Below are positions 1 through 7,171 of a stretch of DNA of 30,276 bases, piece after piece (position 1 is the first letter of the stretch; the number at the start of each line of letters is the position of its first letter). The position numbers and the translations under genes were made by a program. Origin of the DNA: RYN-230 sp036509255 (GTDB lineage: Bacteria; Actinomycetota; Actinomycetes; Streptosporangiales; Streptosporangiaceae); assembly GCA_036509255.1 (NCBI GenBank), contig DATCFY010000019.1:1-30276 (forward strand), written 5' to 3'. The notes beneath the pieces are model-generated. The model was not told the origin of the DNA, made no database searches, and saw nothing but the letters and a program-made list of their open reading frames with translations.

Positions 1-60
1 CTGCATGCGGCTATTAGGGATTTGGTCGTTAGATCGGGCTCGTTCACTGTCCTGCCAGCT

Positions 61-1068
61 TCATGCTTGACCTTGATAGGTCTGTTCGGGAATCGGCCGA
101 CGTGAAGACCTAGAAGGTGCACCGGCCTTACGCTGTGGGCCGGTTGTCTCGTCCAGTTCGGCGACCAGGGACACGATGCGGCGGCGAAGCCAGGTGTGGC
201 CGGGATCGGTTTCGGCCGAGCTGGTCCAGAGCATCAGCTGATGGGTCGGCTGCAGCGGCATCGGTGGTTCCAGTAGCCGCAGGGTTGTCTGGTCAGCCAT
301 GGCCAGGGCGAAGCGTTCCTGGACCAGCGCGATCATCTGAGAACCGCTCACCAGTGTGGGGACCATCCCGAACGTCGTGCTGAACTCCGTATTCCGCGAG
401 ATGCCAAGCCGGTCGAGCTGCGCCTCGGCGGACGTGATCCCGCGTCCGCAGGTGGTGGCCAGGTAGGGCAGCGAGCTGAACTGCTCCACGGATAGCGCCT
501 GGCCGACGGCTTCGTTCCGCACGTCGACCGCGCAGAGGAGGCGGTCGGAGAACAGAAACGTGTGCCGGAAGCTCTGGTAGCCGGGAAACACGTCACGGGG
601 CGTGATGAGGACGTCGGCCTGATTGTGCGTGAGCCGTTCGGCGTCGTCAGCGGCAGGTGGGGAAACCTGTACGCGGATGCCGGGCGCCTCGATGGCCAGC
701 CGCGCTCGCAGCGGTTTGACCAGGACGATTGAAGTTACATCACTGGCGATGATGGCGAATGTCCGCTCGGCATGAGCCGGGTCGAAGTCGGTGGGGTCGG
801 CCAGGATGGATTCGATCCGCTCCAGGACGTCTCGTACCTGCTTGGCCAGAGATTCGGCGAGCGAGGTGGCAACCATCCCCCGTCCGTCGCGAATCAGCAG
901 AGGGTCGTCGAACAGCTTACGGAGCCGGCCGAGCGTGGAGCTCATCGCCGATTGCCCAACGCTCAGGCGGCGCGCTGCCCGGGTGACGCTGTGTTCGCAC
1001 ATGAGGGCATCGAAGGCGACGAGCAGGTTGAGATCGACCCGGTTGAGATCGACTCGGCTGGGGTCCAT
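61..1068 (-). CDS. LysR-family transcriptional regulator
   Basis: A 335-residue LysR-type regulator. The N-terminal winged helix-turn-helix (about residues 14-72) contains the typical run AFDALMCEHSVTRAARRLS followed by SAMSSTLGRLRKLFDDPLL. The rest is a periplasmic-binding-like effector domain (about 95-300). Such proteins bind DNA as oligomers and respond to a small ligand, usually controlling a divergent gene. Here the divergent genes are the ABM-like and cupin genes starting 126 bases away, with a strong inverted repeat between. The start carries a tandem duplication, so the N-terminus reads RVDLN twice before LLVAFDAL. The C-terminal tail beyond about residue 305 is Arg/Pro/Gln rich and longer than usual. 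The family call is secure; the ligand is unknown. Confidence 0.93.
   Translation of the reverse strand: MDPSRVDLNRVDLNLLVAFDALMCEHSVTRAARRLSVGQSAMSSTLGRLRKLFDDPLLIRDGRGMVATSLAESLAKQVRDVLERIESILADPTDFDPAHAERTFAIIASDVTSIVLVKPLRARLAIEAPGIRVQVSPPAADDAERLTHNQADVLITPRDVFPGYQSFRHTFLFSDRLLCAVDVRNEAVGQALSVEQFSSLPYLATTCGRGITSAEAQLDRLGISRNTEFSTTFGMVPTLVSGSQMIALVQERFALAMADQTTLRLLEPPMPLQPTHQLMLWTSSAETDPGHTWLRRRIVSLVAELDETTGPQRKAGAPSRSSRRPIPEQTYQGQA
1027..1056. repeat. 15-bp tandem duplication in the LysR start region
   Basis: Two adjacent 15-bp units, GTTGAGATCGACCCG and GTTGAGATCGACTCG, differ at one base. They encode a repeated Arg-Val-Asp-Leu-Asn at the LysR N-terminus. An in-frame slippage duplication is the simplest reading. 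Confidence 0.8.
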
Positions 1069-1081
1069 CCGCCTACTCTAC

Positions 1082-1108
1082 CGATCTATTGATCCCATCA
1101 ATAGATCG
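1082..1108. promoter_or_regulatory. Perfect inverted repeat, probable LysR operator
   Basis: Twelve-base arms CGATCTATTGAT and ATCAATAGATCG flank a 3-base spacer. The site lies 14 bases before the LysR start and about 85 before the divergent ABM-like start. AT-rich dyads in this position are the usual LysR binding sites. The symmetry is seen directly; the identity of the binding protein is inferred. Confidence 0.7.
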
Positions 1109-1193
1109 CATCAGCAGAGACTGTTGGCGCTCGCTCGTCCGGCAGGCCTACGGTCCTAGCGAGCACGGTAGACGATCAGGTGGGGGAAACCAG

Positions 1194-1469
1194 ATGACGA
1201 TCATGATGACCAGCGACATGCCGGGAACCACCCAGGGCGACTATGAACAGCTCGCGGCAGCGCTGTTGCCCGTGCTGCAGACGGCAGACGGATTCATCGC
1301 CCATGCTGCCGGCCCGGCCGACGGCGGCTACCAGGTCACCGAGCTGTGGGAATCAGAGGCAGCCCATAGCCCCTGGTTTGCTGCCCATATAGCTCCCGCC
1401 ATGCCGCCGGGAGCTACCCCGCCGATCCTCACGATCCGGCCGATCACCAAGATCACGACCCGCGCCTGA
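1194..1469 (+). CDS. Small ABM-like (dimeric alpha-beta barrel) protein
   Basis: A 91-residue protein. The ATG at 1194 is preferred over an upstream in-frame start because GGGGGA lies just before it and the homology-like part starts here. The pattern of an N-terminal strand, a helix with YEQLAAALLPVLQTADGFIAH, then GGYQVTELWES and a C-terminal strand fits the antibiotic-biosynthesis monooxygenase/YgiN-like ferredoxin fold. Members are small cytosolic dimers; some are cofactor-free monooxygenases, others have no known activity. Its stop overlaps the start of the cupin gene by one base (TGATG), so the two are probably translationally coupled and controlled by the divergent LysR protein. The substrate is unknown. 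Confidence 0.72.
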   Translation: MTIMMTSDMPGTTQGDYEQLAAALLPVLQTADGFIAHAAGPADGGYQVTELWESEAAHSPWFAAHIAPAMPPGATPPILTIRPITKITTRA

Positions 1470-1981
1470 TGTCAGCGGGTCTCGTACTGCCACCCGGCGC
1501 GGGACGCCGGATAGTCGGCGGCAGTCTCGATGCGACAGTCAAGATGACCACCGACTATCCGGCGTTGACATCGACGTTCGAGGTCGTCATCGGGCCGGGG
1601 TTTGATGTCGGCGCGCATGTGCACGCCATCGGCGAAGAGATCTTCTACGTCATAGAAGGCGAACTCGACGTCCTCGCGTTCGAGCCGGTCGACCGTGCCG
1701 TCGGTGATTGGCATCGGTGGGAATCGGCAACGGGCCAGACGTTCGCCACAGGCGGGCCGGGCGCGTTCATGTTCGTGCCGCCAGGCATTCCGCATGCCTT
1801 CAGCAATTCCTCCGACAGGCCGGTGAAAGTGTTCTTCCAGTCCTCAGTGCCCGGTGGCCACGAGAACTACTTCGACGAACTCATGGCGATCATGGAGACG
1901 AGCAAGGGCCGACCGGACGCCGGTACGGTGGCCGATCTTCGCGCCCGGTACGACATCGAGCAGATCACCGGCCTCCACTAG
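1469..1981 (+). CDS. Cupin-domain protein
   Basis: A 170-residue single-domain cupin. Motif 1 is clear: His50-x-His52 with Glu56 in GAHVHAIGEEIFYVIEG. Motif 2 is GAFMFVPPGIPHAFSN with His109. These residues form the usual 3-His/1-Glu metal site. Related proteins are often called quercetin dioxygenase-like, but most have no proven substrate. It starts within the stop of the preceding ABM-like gene. A cupin with an ABM-like protein behind a LysR regulator suggests a small oxidative or detoxifying operon; this is inference. Confidence 0.85.
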   Translation: MSAGLVLPPGAGRRIVGGSLDATVKMTTDYPALTSTFEVVIGPGFDVGAHVHAIGEEIFYVIEGELDVLAFEPVDRAVGDWHRWESATGQTFATGGPGAFMFVPPGIPHAFSNSSDRPVKVFFQSSVPGGHENYFDELMAIMETSKGRPDAGTVADLRARYDIEQITGLH

Positions 1982-2409
1982 ACCCGGGCCACGACGAAAG
2001 GACATCAGGCATGCCTGCCTCACTGGGGGTCGACGGCAGCAGCGGGCTCAGGAGAGAAGTTGCGGTCTTCTGGGGTGTCCGCCGGAACCACAAGGCGTCT
2101 TCGTCAGACTTCCATGGGTCCGGGCTGGGCTGGGCGGAACCGGTGGTGAGGAGCATAGGCCCTTTCCGGAGATGGGATCGGTGGATGCGCAAGCGGCCGC
2201 CAGGCCTTCGGCAGCCCGCCCTTGCCATAGGTGTGTGGTTATGACTCGCTGGCGGGATTGAAGTGACGTAACCAGGGGCTGTTCCTGGCCTCCGAGATGT
2301 CGGCCTGCGCGCGGGTCCAGGCGCCTGGTCTTGACTGCCTTGTGGTTGCGCGCCTGTAGGAGGCCGCCTGGCGGTAGCCGACTGCGCGTAGTGGCGAGTG
2401 TACGTATCG
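1982..2409. other. Gene-poor interval with possible element scars
   Basis: No convincing full gene. A GAAAGGA ribosome site at about 1996 precedes an ATG at 2011 that opens 77 codons with unremarkable, Arg-rich sequence; it may be the remains of a third operon gene. An 11-bp inverted repeat, AACCACAAGGC at 2086-2096 and GCCTTGTGGTT at 2337-2347, brackets about 260 bases. TGTGTGGTTAT at 2232-2242 recurs at 3910-3920. CCAGG/CCTGG near 2274-2290 could form a weak hairpin. Confidence 0.4.
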
Positions 2410-3063
2410 TCACGGCGTCCCGGGCGGCGAGCCCTTGATGCAGGAGTAGGAGTTGGTGTAAATGAGGGGGTCGCCGATCAGAGTTTGGTCATGGTTGACG
2501 TAGTCGAAGAACAGTTCCGTCCCGGCCGGGATGGTCGCAGGATTGATCACATTCACCGCGTCGGGGGGAATGGTGTGCTCGCCCGGGGTGAACAAGGGAA
2601 CCCGGGTTCCGTCGGGCAGCCGGACGGACCAGACCGCCCTAGCGTCTGCCCAGGGCACCGCCGGGTAAGACGCGCAGAAGGTGTCTATCTTGACCAGGGC
2701 CGGGATGCCGTCCCGGGCCAGGGCCCGCTGGAGGACGCTGGGGTCGAACATCTGACCCTGGGTCAACGTCAGCGTGACCGTGCCGTTCGCGTTCTGCACC
2801 AGCGTGAACGCGGTGGTCTGGATGGTGCCGACCCCGGGCGCCGACGCCGGGCTCCCGCCCAGCGCAGCCGCCAGGCTGATGGCCACGGCCGCGGCGGCCG
2901 TGGTGCTGGCCAGGCCCAGCGTGGCCCGGTGGTGCCGTCGCCGGGCCCGGCCCCGGGCCATGACCGCCTCTGCGTCCGGGGGCCCGGCCACCGGGATCGC
3001 GGACAGCACGTCAGCGGCGGTCCGCAGCACCTCGCTGTCGCTCATCTCGTCGTGGACGTTCAT
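2410..3063 (-). CDS. Anti-sigma-like single-pass membrane protein
   Basis: A 217-residue protein encoded directly behind an ECF sigma gene; its ATG shares one base with the sigma stop (TAATG). Residues 1-45 are a charged cytoplasmic segment with SDSEVLRTAADVLSAIP and an Arg-rich stretch. A membrane helix follows at about 48-70 (LGLASTTAAAAVAISLAAAL). The remainder is a soluble, presumably extracytoplasmic domain containing two Cys residues. Position and topology match proteins that hold a SigE-like ECF sigma at the membrane. No zinc-binding HxxxCxxC anti-sigma motif is visible, so the anti-sigma role rests on gene order and topology. Confidence 0.7.
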   Translation of the reverse strand: MNVHDEMSDSEVLRTAADVLSAIPVAGPPDAEAVMARGRARRRHHRATLGLASTTAAAAVAISLAAALGGSPASAPGVGTIQTTAFTLVQNANGTVTLTLTQGQMFDPSVLQRALARDGIPALVKIDTFCASYPAVPWADARAVWSVRLPDGTRVPLFTPGEHTIPPDAVNVINPATIPAGTELFFDYVNHDQTLIGDPLIYTNSYSCIKGSPPGTP

Positions 3064-3554
3064 TACTCCGCCTCCGTCGTGTTGGTCATGAGTTCGCGCC
3101 GCAGCGCCGCCACGCCCCGGGACAGGTGCGTCCGGACCGTCCCGGCCTCGATCCCCAGCTGCCGGGCGATCGTGTCCGTATCCAGGTCAAGGAAGATCCG
3201 CAGCGCGATCACCTCGCGCTGGCGGGTCGGCAGGCGCCCCAGCGCGGTCAGCAACGCCGCATCGAGACCGCCGCCGAGGCCGTCAGGGGTGGTCAGGTCG
3301 TGGGCGGCCAGGGGCAGTTCCCGGCTGCGCTTCCGCCACCACGACGCCCCCGTGTTCAGCGCCGTGCGCACCACCTACGCCCGCGGGGCCGGATGGCGGC
3401 GCACTTTCTGCCACGACACCCAGGCCCGGGCGAACGCCTCAGCCACCTGGTCCTCGGCCAGCTGCGACCGGCCGACGACCGCCATCACGGCCCGCAGGCA
3501 CGGCTCCCAGCTGGCCTGGAAGAACTCGGCGAACTCGGCTTGCTCGTTGCTCAC
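3063..3554 (-). pseudogene. ECF (SigE-like) sigma factor interrupted by one in-frame TAG
   Basis: Read from a GTG at 3554, codons 1-59 give a normal sigma region 2 (EFAEFFQASWEPCLRAV, then LAEDQVAEAFARAWVSWQKV). Codon 60 is TAG at 3377-3375. The same frame continues as VVRTALNTGASWWRKR and a complete region 4 (LPTRQREVIALRIFLDLD, then GTVRTHLSRGVAALR) to the stop at 3063. Intact relatives have Trp at this point (PRAWVVRTALN, from memory), so TGG to TAG is the likely change. There is no frameshift or deletion and the total of 163 codons is normal. An ORF caller would report only 3063-3374. It may be a recent pseudogene, a sequencing error, or an amber codon that is read through. Confidence 0.85.
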
Positions 3555-4349
3555 TCCCCATTAACTCCGGCCGCCTGCTGATCCGCATACTCCCGGCGCC
3601 GGAACTTTCCCGACCAGGATCGCCTGGAGCCCGGCGGCAGCCCGGCCAGGCGCTGGCTACTCGGCGCGGAGGGTGAAGGCGGTGCGGTGCCTAGGAGCTG
3701 CGCCTGCCCGCTGACGATGTGACGATCTGGTACACCGTCACTGCACATGAAGGTCAAGAGGTCAGCAGCGTGCAGCACGTGAGCCTCGACACCTGAACCG
3801 CCCCTTCGGCGAGATAACCAGTCAGTACCCCAGTAGTCCGGTCCTGCTGCGGTCAGCCCATGTACCTGGCCCCCTGGCTCCCTTCCGGCAAGGAGCCGGG
3901 CGGACGATATGTGTGGTTATCGCATCCTGGGCGGGAAGACTCTTCAGGAACACGGCCGTGGCGGCTGAGGCCCCGGAGACGCCCGTTGATCGGTCATATC
4001 GGTGATGACATCCTGGCCGCATGGCACGCAGACGCCCACCTGCCGGCGATCCCGCTCGCAAGATCGTGACGAACCAGCGGACAGCGATACCCGGCCGCGT
4101 GTCAGACCCGGGTCACCCCCCTGGGTGAGCTAGAACAGTTCCGCAACTTCACGTCCGGCTTGGCCCGGCAGGCCGGATGGCGCCGTAACGCCCGGATCGG
4201 CGCTGTCGCGATTCTGCTGCTGACCGCCCCGTGCGAACTCCCCGATCCGGTCAGGATTCGAGAAGCGCCACGGTGTGGTCGGGCCTAGCCTTTCGCTGGA
4301 GGGCCGGCGTGATACCGAGCCCCTGAGCGCCAGGAAAGGACGTCCGGAA
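3555..4349. other. Gene-poor interval between sigma and DUF1801 genes
   Basis: About 800 bases without a convincing gene. Short protein-like fragments occur: plus-strand codons ending near 3797 read VTIWYTVTAHEGQEVSS, and a frame across about 4100-4230 reads FRNFTSGLARQAGWRRNA followed by a hydrophobic run. Either may be a remnant. A hairpin GGCTCC/GGAGCC lies at 3876-3897. TGTGTGGTTAT plus a nearby CTGGGCGGGA at 3910-3936 resembles 2232-2257, suggesting a shared repeat or insertion-element edge. Confidence 0.4.
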
Positions 4350-4799
4350 ATGCCCACGAAGAATGCCAAGGCCGGGTCCGGCGGGTTCAGCGCGGAAGAG
4401 CGTGCCGCGATGAAGGAGCGCGCAGCCGAGTTGCGCGCCGAGGGCAAGAAGGGCGCCAAGAAGGCTGACGGCCTGCAGGCGGTCCTCGACAGGATCGAGC
4501 AGATGGCACCGGAGGATCGTGCCCTGGCCGAGCGGGTGCATGTAACGGTGACCGCGGCCGCCCCGGAACTGTCTCCGAAGACCTGGTACGGGATGCCCGC
4601 GTACGCGAACGAGGACGGCAAGCTTGTCGTCTTCTTCCAGGACTCGGGCAAGTTCAGTTACCGCTACTCAACCCTGGGCTTCCAGGAGGCGGCCAACCTC
4701 GACGACGGCGACATGTGGCCGGTGTCGTACGCGCTCACGGCGTGGAGCCCCCTAGTAGAGAAGAAAGTCACCGAACTGGTGAAGGCCGCGATCTCCTGA
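4350..4799 (+). CDS. DUF1801 (YdhG-like) family protein
   Basis: A 149-residue protein. The ATG at 4350 follows AGGAAAGGA by 10 bases and is preferred to a start 25 codons upstream. The first 50 residues are a charged, Lys/Ala/Glu-rich helix (FSAEERAAMKERAAELRAEG). The remainder is the compact DUF1801 fold with the hallmark TWYGMPAYANEDGKLVVFFQ, followed by the YRYSTLGF segment. Members are small cytosolic proteins of unknown activity. It is monocistronic and converges on the DUF1707 gene; a weak CGGGA/TCCCG hairpin at 4829-4848 lies between the two. Confidence 0.88.
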   Translation: MPTKNAKAGSGGFSAEERAAMKERAAELRAEGKKGAKKADGLQAVLDRIEQMAPEDRALAERVHVTVTAAAPELSPKTWYGMPAYANEDGKLVVFFQDSGKFSYRYSTLGFQEAANLDDGDMWPVSYALTAWSPLVEKKVTELVKAAIS

Positions 4800-4858
4800 C
4801 CAGTGCCGCGACGCCACCAACCCAGGCACGGGAGCGCTTCCGGTCCCGAGCCCGGCGA

Positions 4859-5272
4859 TCAGCGTTTAGAAGTCATCGTCAACCCGGTGAAGGCAAGCAA
4901 GAACAGGACGAAGAATCCGCCGTAATAGGTAAGGAAAGCGGCTCCCAGCGCTGCCGGAATGATCACGCACGCCGTCCACGCAGCCACCTTCTTGCTCGTC
5001 GGCTTCTGAACGCGTCCCACCGGGAGCGCGGGTGGCCCAACGACGCCGATCAGCCCGGCAGGGATGCCGTCGGTGACTGCCGCGAGCTCCGCATAGGTCC
5101 GCGACACCAGCGCCTGGCCGGCCCGCACACCGAGCTGGTCCCTGGTCAGCCAGCCCTGCACGAACGCGGTCTTGAGCGTGTCGATCACCTGCTCGCGGTC
5201 TGCGTCGGAGGCCCGGAGGCGGCCACGGCCCATCGCGCTCGCTGCCCCACGCTGTCCAGGTCCTGCGGTCAC
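4859..5272 (-). CDS. DUF1707 membrane protein
   Basis: A 137-residue protein starting at a GTG with GGGAGG five bases upstream. The N-terminal DUF1707 domain (about 18-70) is typical: LRASDADREQVIDTLKTAF, then GWLTRDQLGVRAGQAL and SRTYAELAAVTDGIPAG. Two closely spaced membrane helices follow (about 95-112 and 115-132). DUF1707 is common in actinomycetes and is thought to be a small interaction module that places proteins at the membrane; no enzymatic role is known. Confidence 0.88.
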   Translation of the reverse strand: MTAGPGQRGAASAMGRGRLRASDADREQVIDTLKTAFVQGWLTRDQLGVRAGQALVSRTYAELAAVTDGIPAGLIGVVGPPALPVGRVQKPTSKKVAAWTACVIIPAALGAAFLTYYGGFFVLFLLAFTGLTMTSKR

Positions 5273-5426
5273 CAGCGCCTCCCGGCCAGCGCAACCTATC
5301 GACAGCGTAACGCCGGGGCCCTTTGACGACCATCCTGGACCTCTGACCGCATGGCCTCATGCGGCGAGACATGTCCCCACGGCATGAGAGGAGTAAGACC
5401 GGCGCTGTTGCCGGCTGGCTAGCGCA

Positions 5427-5834
5427 TTATGGCCAGCGTTGTTCTGGCATGACCTCGTCACCATCATCGAGACCCGCCGCCATGAGCGCGAGCTCCAGGT
5501 TTTCGTAGCGCGCGTAACGGATGATGTCTCCTCCGTCAACGCAGAAACAGGATGCCACCTGCGCCTGGCCGCGATCGGCACCGGTCGCGGAATCGATCCA
5601 GCGGGCGGCCTGCTCTACGACCACGCTGCCGTCGCCACCGCAGAACCAGCGCAGCGACTCGGCGGAGAACCCGGCCCGGTCCATCCAGGCCGCCAGGACC
5701 TGGCGTCCGCGCATGGACCCGCGAGGCCCGACGATTTCCACCTCATCCGCCGATAGCTGCTCTGCCCGCCGGGCGTCACCGCGGTTTACCGCATCCAGCC
5801 ACTCTTCGACGATGGCAAGCGATCCGAGGCTCAT
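5427..5834 (-). CDS. SnoaL/NTF2-like domain protein
   Basis: A 135-residue protein with the NTF2-like cone fold pattern: an N-terminal helix AIVEEWLDAVNRGDARRAEQL, the strand VEIVGPRGSMRGRQVLAAW, then beta strands ending in GDIIRYARYENLELAL. Such proteins range from polyketide cyclases to ligand-binding or uncharacterised proteins. Catalytic residues cannot be assigned. It is a single gene; the 26-bp palindrome at 5867-5892 sits 33 bases upstream of its ATG and may control it. Confidence 0.8.
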   Translation of the reverse strand: MSLGSLAIVEEWLDAVNRGDARRAEQLSADEVEIVGPRGSMRGRQVLAAWMDRAGFSAESLRWFCGGDGSVVVEQAARWIDSATGADRGQAQVASCFCVDGGDIIRYARYENLELALMAAGLDDGDEVMPEQRWP

Positions 5835-5866
5835 CCCACCACCCTACGGTCGGGATACTCACCAGA

Positions 5867-5892
5867 GCATGTCCCAGGTACCTGGGACATGC
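5867..5892. promoter_or_regulatory. 26-bp perfect palindrome
   Basis: A fully symmetric sequence without spacer, each half being GCATGTCCCAGGT or its complement, centred on GGTACC between 5879 and 5880. It lies upstream of the SnoaL-like gene and downstream of the DUF4097-like gene, both on the minus strand. It could be a dimeric repressor site for the former. A cruciform or terminator for the latter is less likely, as no T-run follows. Confidence 0.65.
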
Positions 5893-5961
5893 CGCGCGAA
5901 TCGCGGCCCGAGCGGCCGACCTCAGCGGTCTTCGCACTTCACGCCCGCCTAGGGCCAGGGA

Positions 5962-6717
5962 TCAGCCCGGCAGCAGTTCCAGTTCACCGGAGTCGATCCG
6001 GGCCACGATCGTCCGGGAGGAGTCGCTGGCCCGCGGGATGCCCGCGTGGACGTATCCCGAGGTGACCTGCTGGCTCAGCCGGTAGGTGGCAGTGGCCGGG
6101 AGGTGCAGCGTGGCCTGTGCGGAGATCAGCGTGACACTGATCCGACGGGGCGCAGATGCGAAGGCGGCGCTCAGATGGCCCGACGTGATCTGCGCGAACA
6201 GGCTGGATGACCGTAGCCCGGCCGCGCTGATGTCCACGCTCCGTGCGCTGATCCGTAGCGGGCCGGCCAGGCCGGACATGAGCACGTGGCCGGACGGCTG
6301 CCGCAGCACGATCCCGCAGTGCTGAGGCACCGCGAGCCGCAGGCGCCCGCTGCACGGGCTGTGCGCGGCGCACCGGTAGGCCAGGTGCAGCACGCCGCCG
6401 GTGATCCGTGGGCCGGTCACGATCACTGCCGATCGGCCGGTCCAGCTCACCGGCCCGGACAGCGTCACCCGGCCAGTCCGGACGGCGTCGATGCTCAGCT
6501 GCCCCGGCGGTCCCTGGAGGTCGACGGTGTTCACCGAGTCCGCCGCGACGAAGACCTTGCGGGTAGCGCTGGGGCCCTGCCCCCGGTTCCGGGCCGCCGC
6601 GGCCAGCACAATCGTGAGCACGACGACGGCGACGACGGCCGCCACGAACGCGGCGACGCGCCAGGGCGGCCGCGGCGCGGCCGCGGCGGCCCCGCTGGGC
6701 GGTGGGATAACGGCCAC
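5962..6717 (-). CDS. Membrane-anchored DUF4097-like beta-repeat protein
   Basis: About 251 residues. The start is uncertain: the frame extends to a TTG at 6735, but GTG at 6717 is more usual. A Pro/Ala-rich cytoplasmic stretch is followed by one membrane helix (WRVAAFVAAVVAVVVLTIVL). The long extracytoplasmic part is made of short repeated beta strands (for example VTLSGPVSWTGRSAVIVTG and VDISAAGLRSSSLFAQITSG), typical of the DUF4097 right-handed beta-helix-like family. Two Cys residues (CAAHSPC) may form a disulfide. Function is unknown; a surface or scaffold role is likely. Confidence 0.75.
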   Translation of the reverse strand: MAVIPPPSGAAAAAPRPPWRVAAFVAAVVAVVVLTIVLAAAARNRGQGPSATRKVFVAADSVNTVDLQGPPGQLSIDAVRTGRVTLSGPVSWTGRSAVIVTGPRITGGVLHLAYRCAAHSPCSGRLRLAVPQHCGIVLRQPSGHVLMSGLAGPLRISARSVDISAAGLRSSSLFAQITSGHLSAAFASAPRRISVTLISAQATLHLPATATYRLSQQVTSGYVHAGIPRASDSSRTIVARIDSGELELLPG

Positions 6718-6888
6718 GCGCCCAGAGTGCCCCAATCGTGACCGCTGATGCGTGCGGTCCGCGGTTTAGTTCGCCGATCTTGGGTACCTTCCGGCCGTTC
6801 CAGGGCTAAAGCGGCGGATTACGGGTGACTGGCCTGGATTCGCCGCCAATGTCGACTCAGCCGCATCAGTGACGGAAGGACTGCCCTC

Positions 6889-7059
6889 ATGCTGGGGTTC
6901 GTCGCAGCCATTCTCTTTGCCATTGCCTTCATCATCAACGCCGCGAACGTGTCCATCAGTAACGCCATCTTCTCGCCGACCAGCCTGATGCTGCTCGGCC
7001 TGGTCTGCCTGGCCCTGCACCTGTCCGGGGTCGGCACCAGCTGGAAGTACCGGCGCTGA
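6889..7059 (+). CDS. 56-residue two-helix membrane protein
   Basis: A short gene with a clear ribosome site (GGAAGGA about 9 bases before the ATG) and sharp coding character. The protein begins MLGFVAAILFAIAFIINAA, has a short polar turn with SNAIFSP, then a second helix TSLMLLGLVCLALHL, and ends in a basic tail (SWKYRR). Two membrane helices and a short cytoplasmic tail are predicted by eye. Similar tiny proteins occur across actinomycetes without a known function (recollection, not searched). A strong hairpin at 7111-7140 follows. The opposite-strand ORFs here are shadows. Confidence 0.8.
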   Translation: MLGFVAAILFAIAFIINAANVSISNAIFSPTSLMLLGLVCLALHLSGVGTSWKYRR

Positions 7060-7110
7060 CCAGCCCGGCAGGCCGGCGCGGCCACCTGCCGTCCCGGTAA
7101 CCGGGCACCT

Positions 7111-7140
7111 GGCCCCGCCGCTGGTCACAGGGGCGGGGCC
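7111..7140 (+). terminator. GC-rich hairpin after the 56-residue gene
   Basis: Perfect 9-base arms GGCCCCGCC and GGCGGGGCC with a 12-base loop, 52 bases after the stop. There is no T-run, as is common for actinomycete terminators. It also separates this gene from the dehydrogenase gene that follows. Confidence 0.6.
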
Positions 7141-7171
7141 CCGTACTGGGCAGTGGCCAGCTCACGGCAGG

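Noticed and set aside
2398..3564. 388-residue plus-strand ORF
   Set aside because: It covers the sigma and anti-sigma genes on the opposite strand and its translation is Arg/Gly-rich without motifs.
3551..3778. 75-residue minus-strand ORF upstream of the sigma gene
   Set aside because: No ribosome site, no recognisable features, and it overlaps the sigma start.
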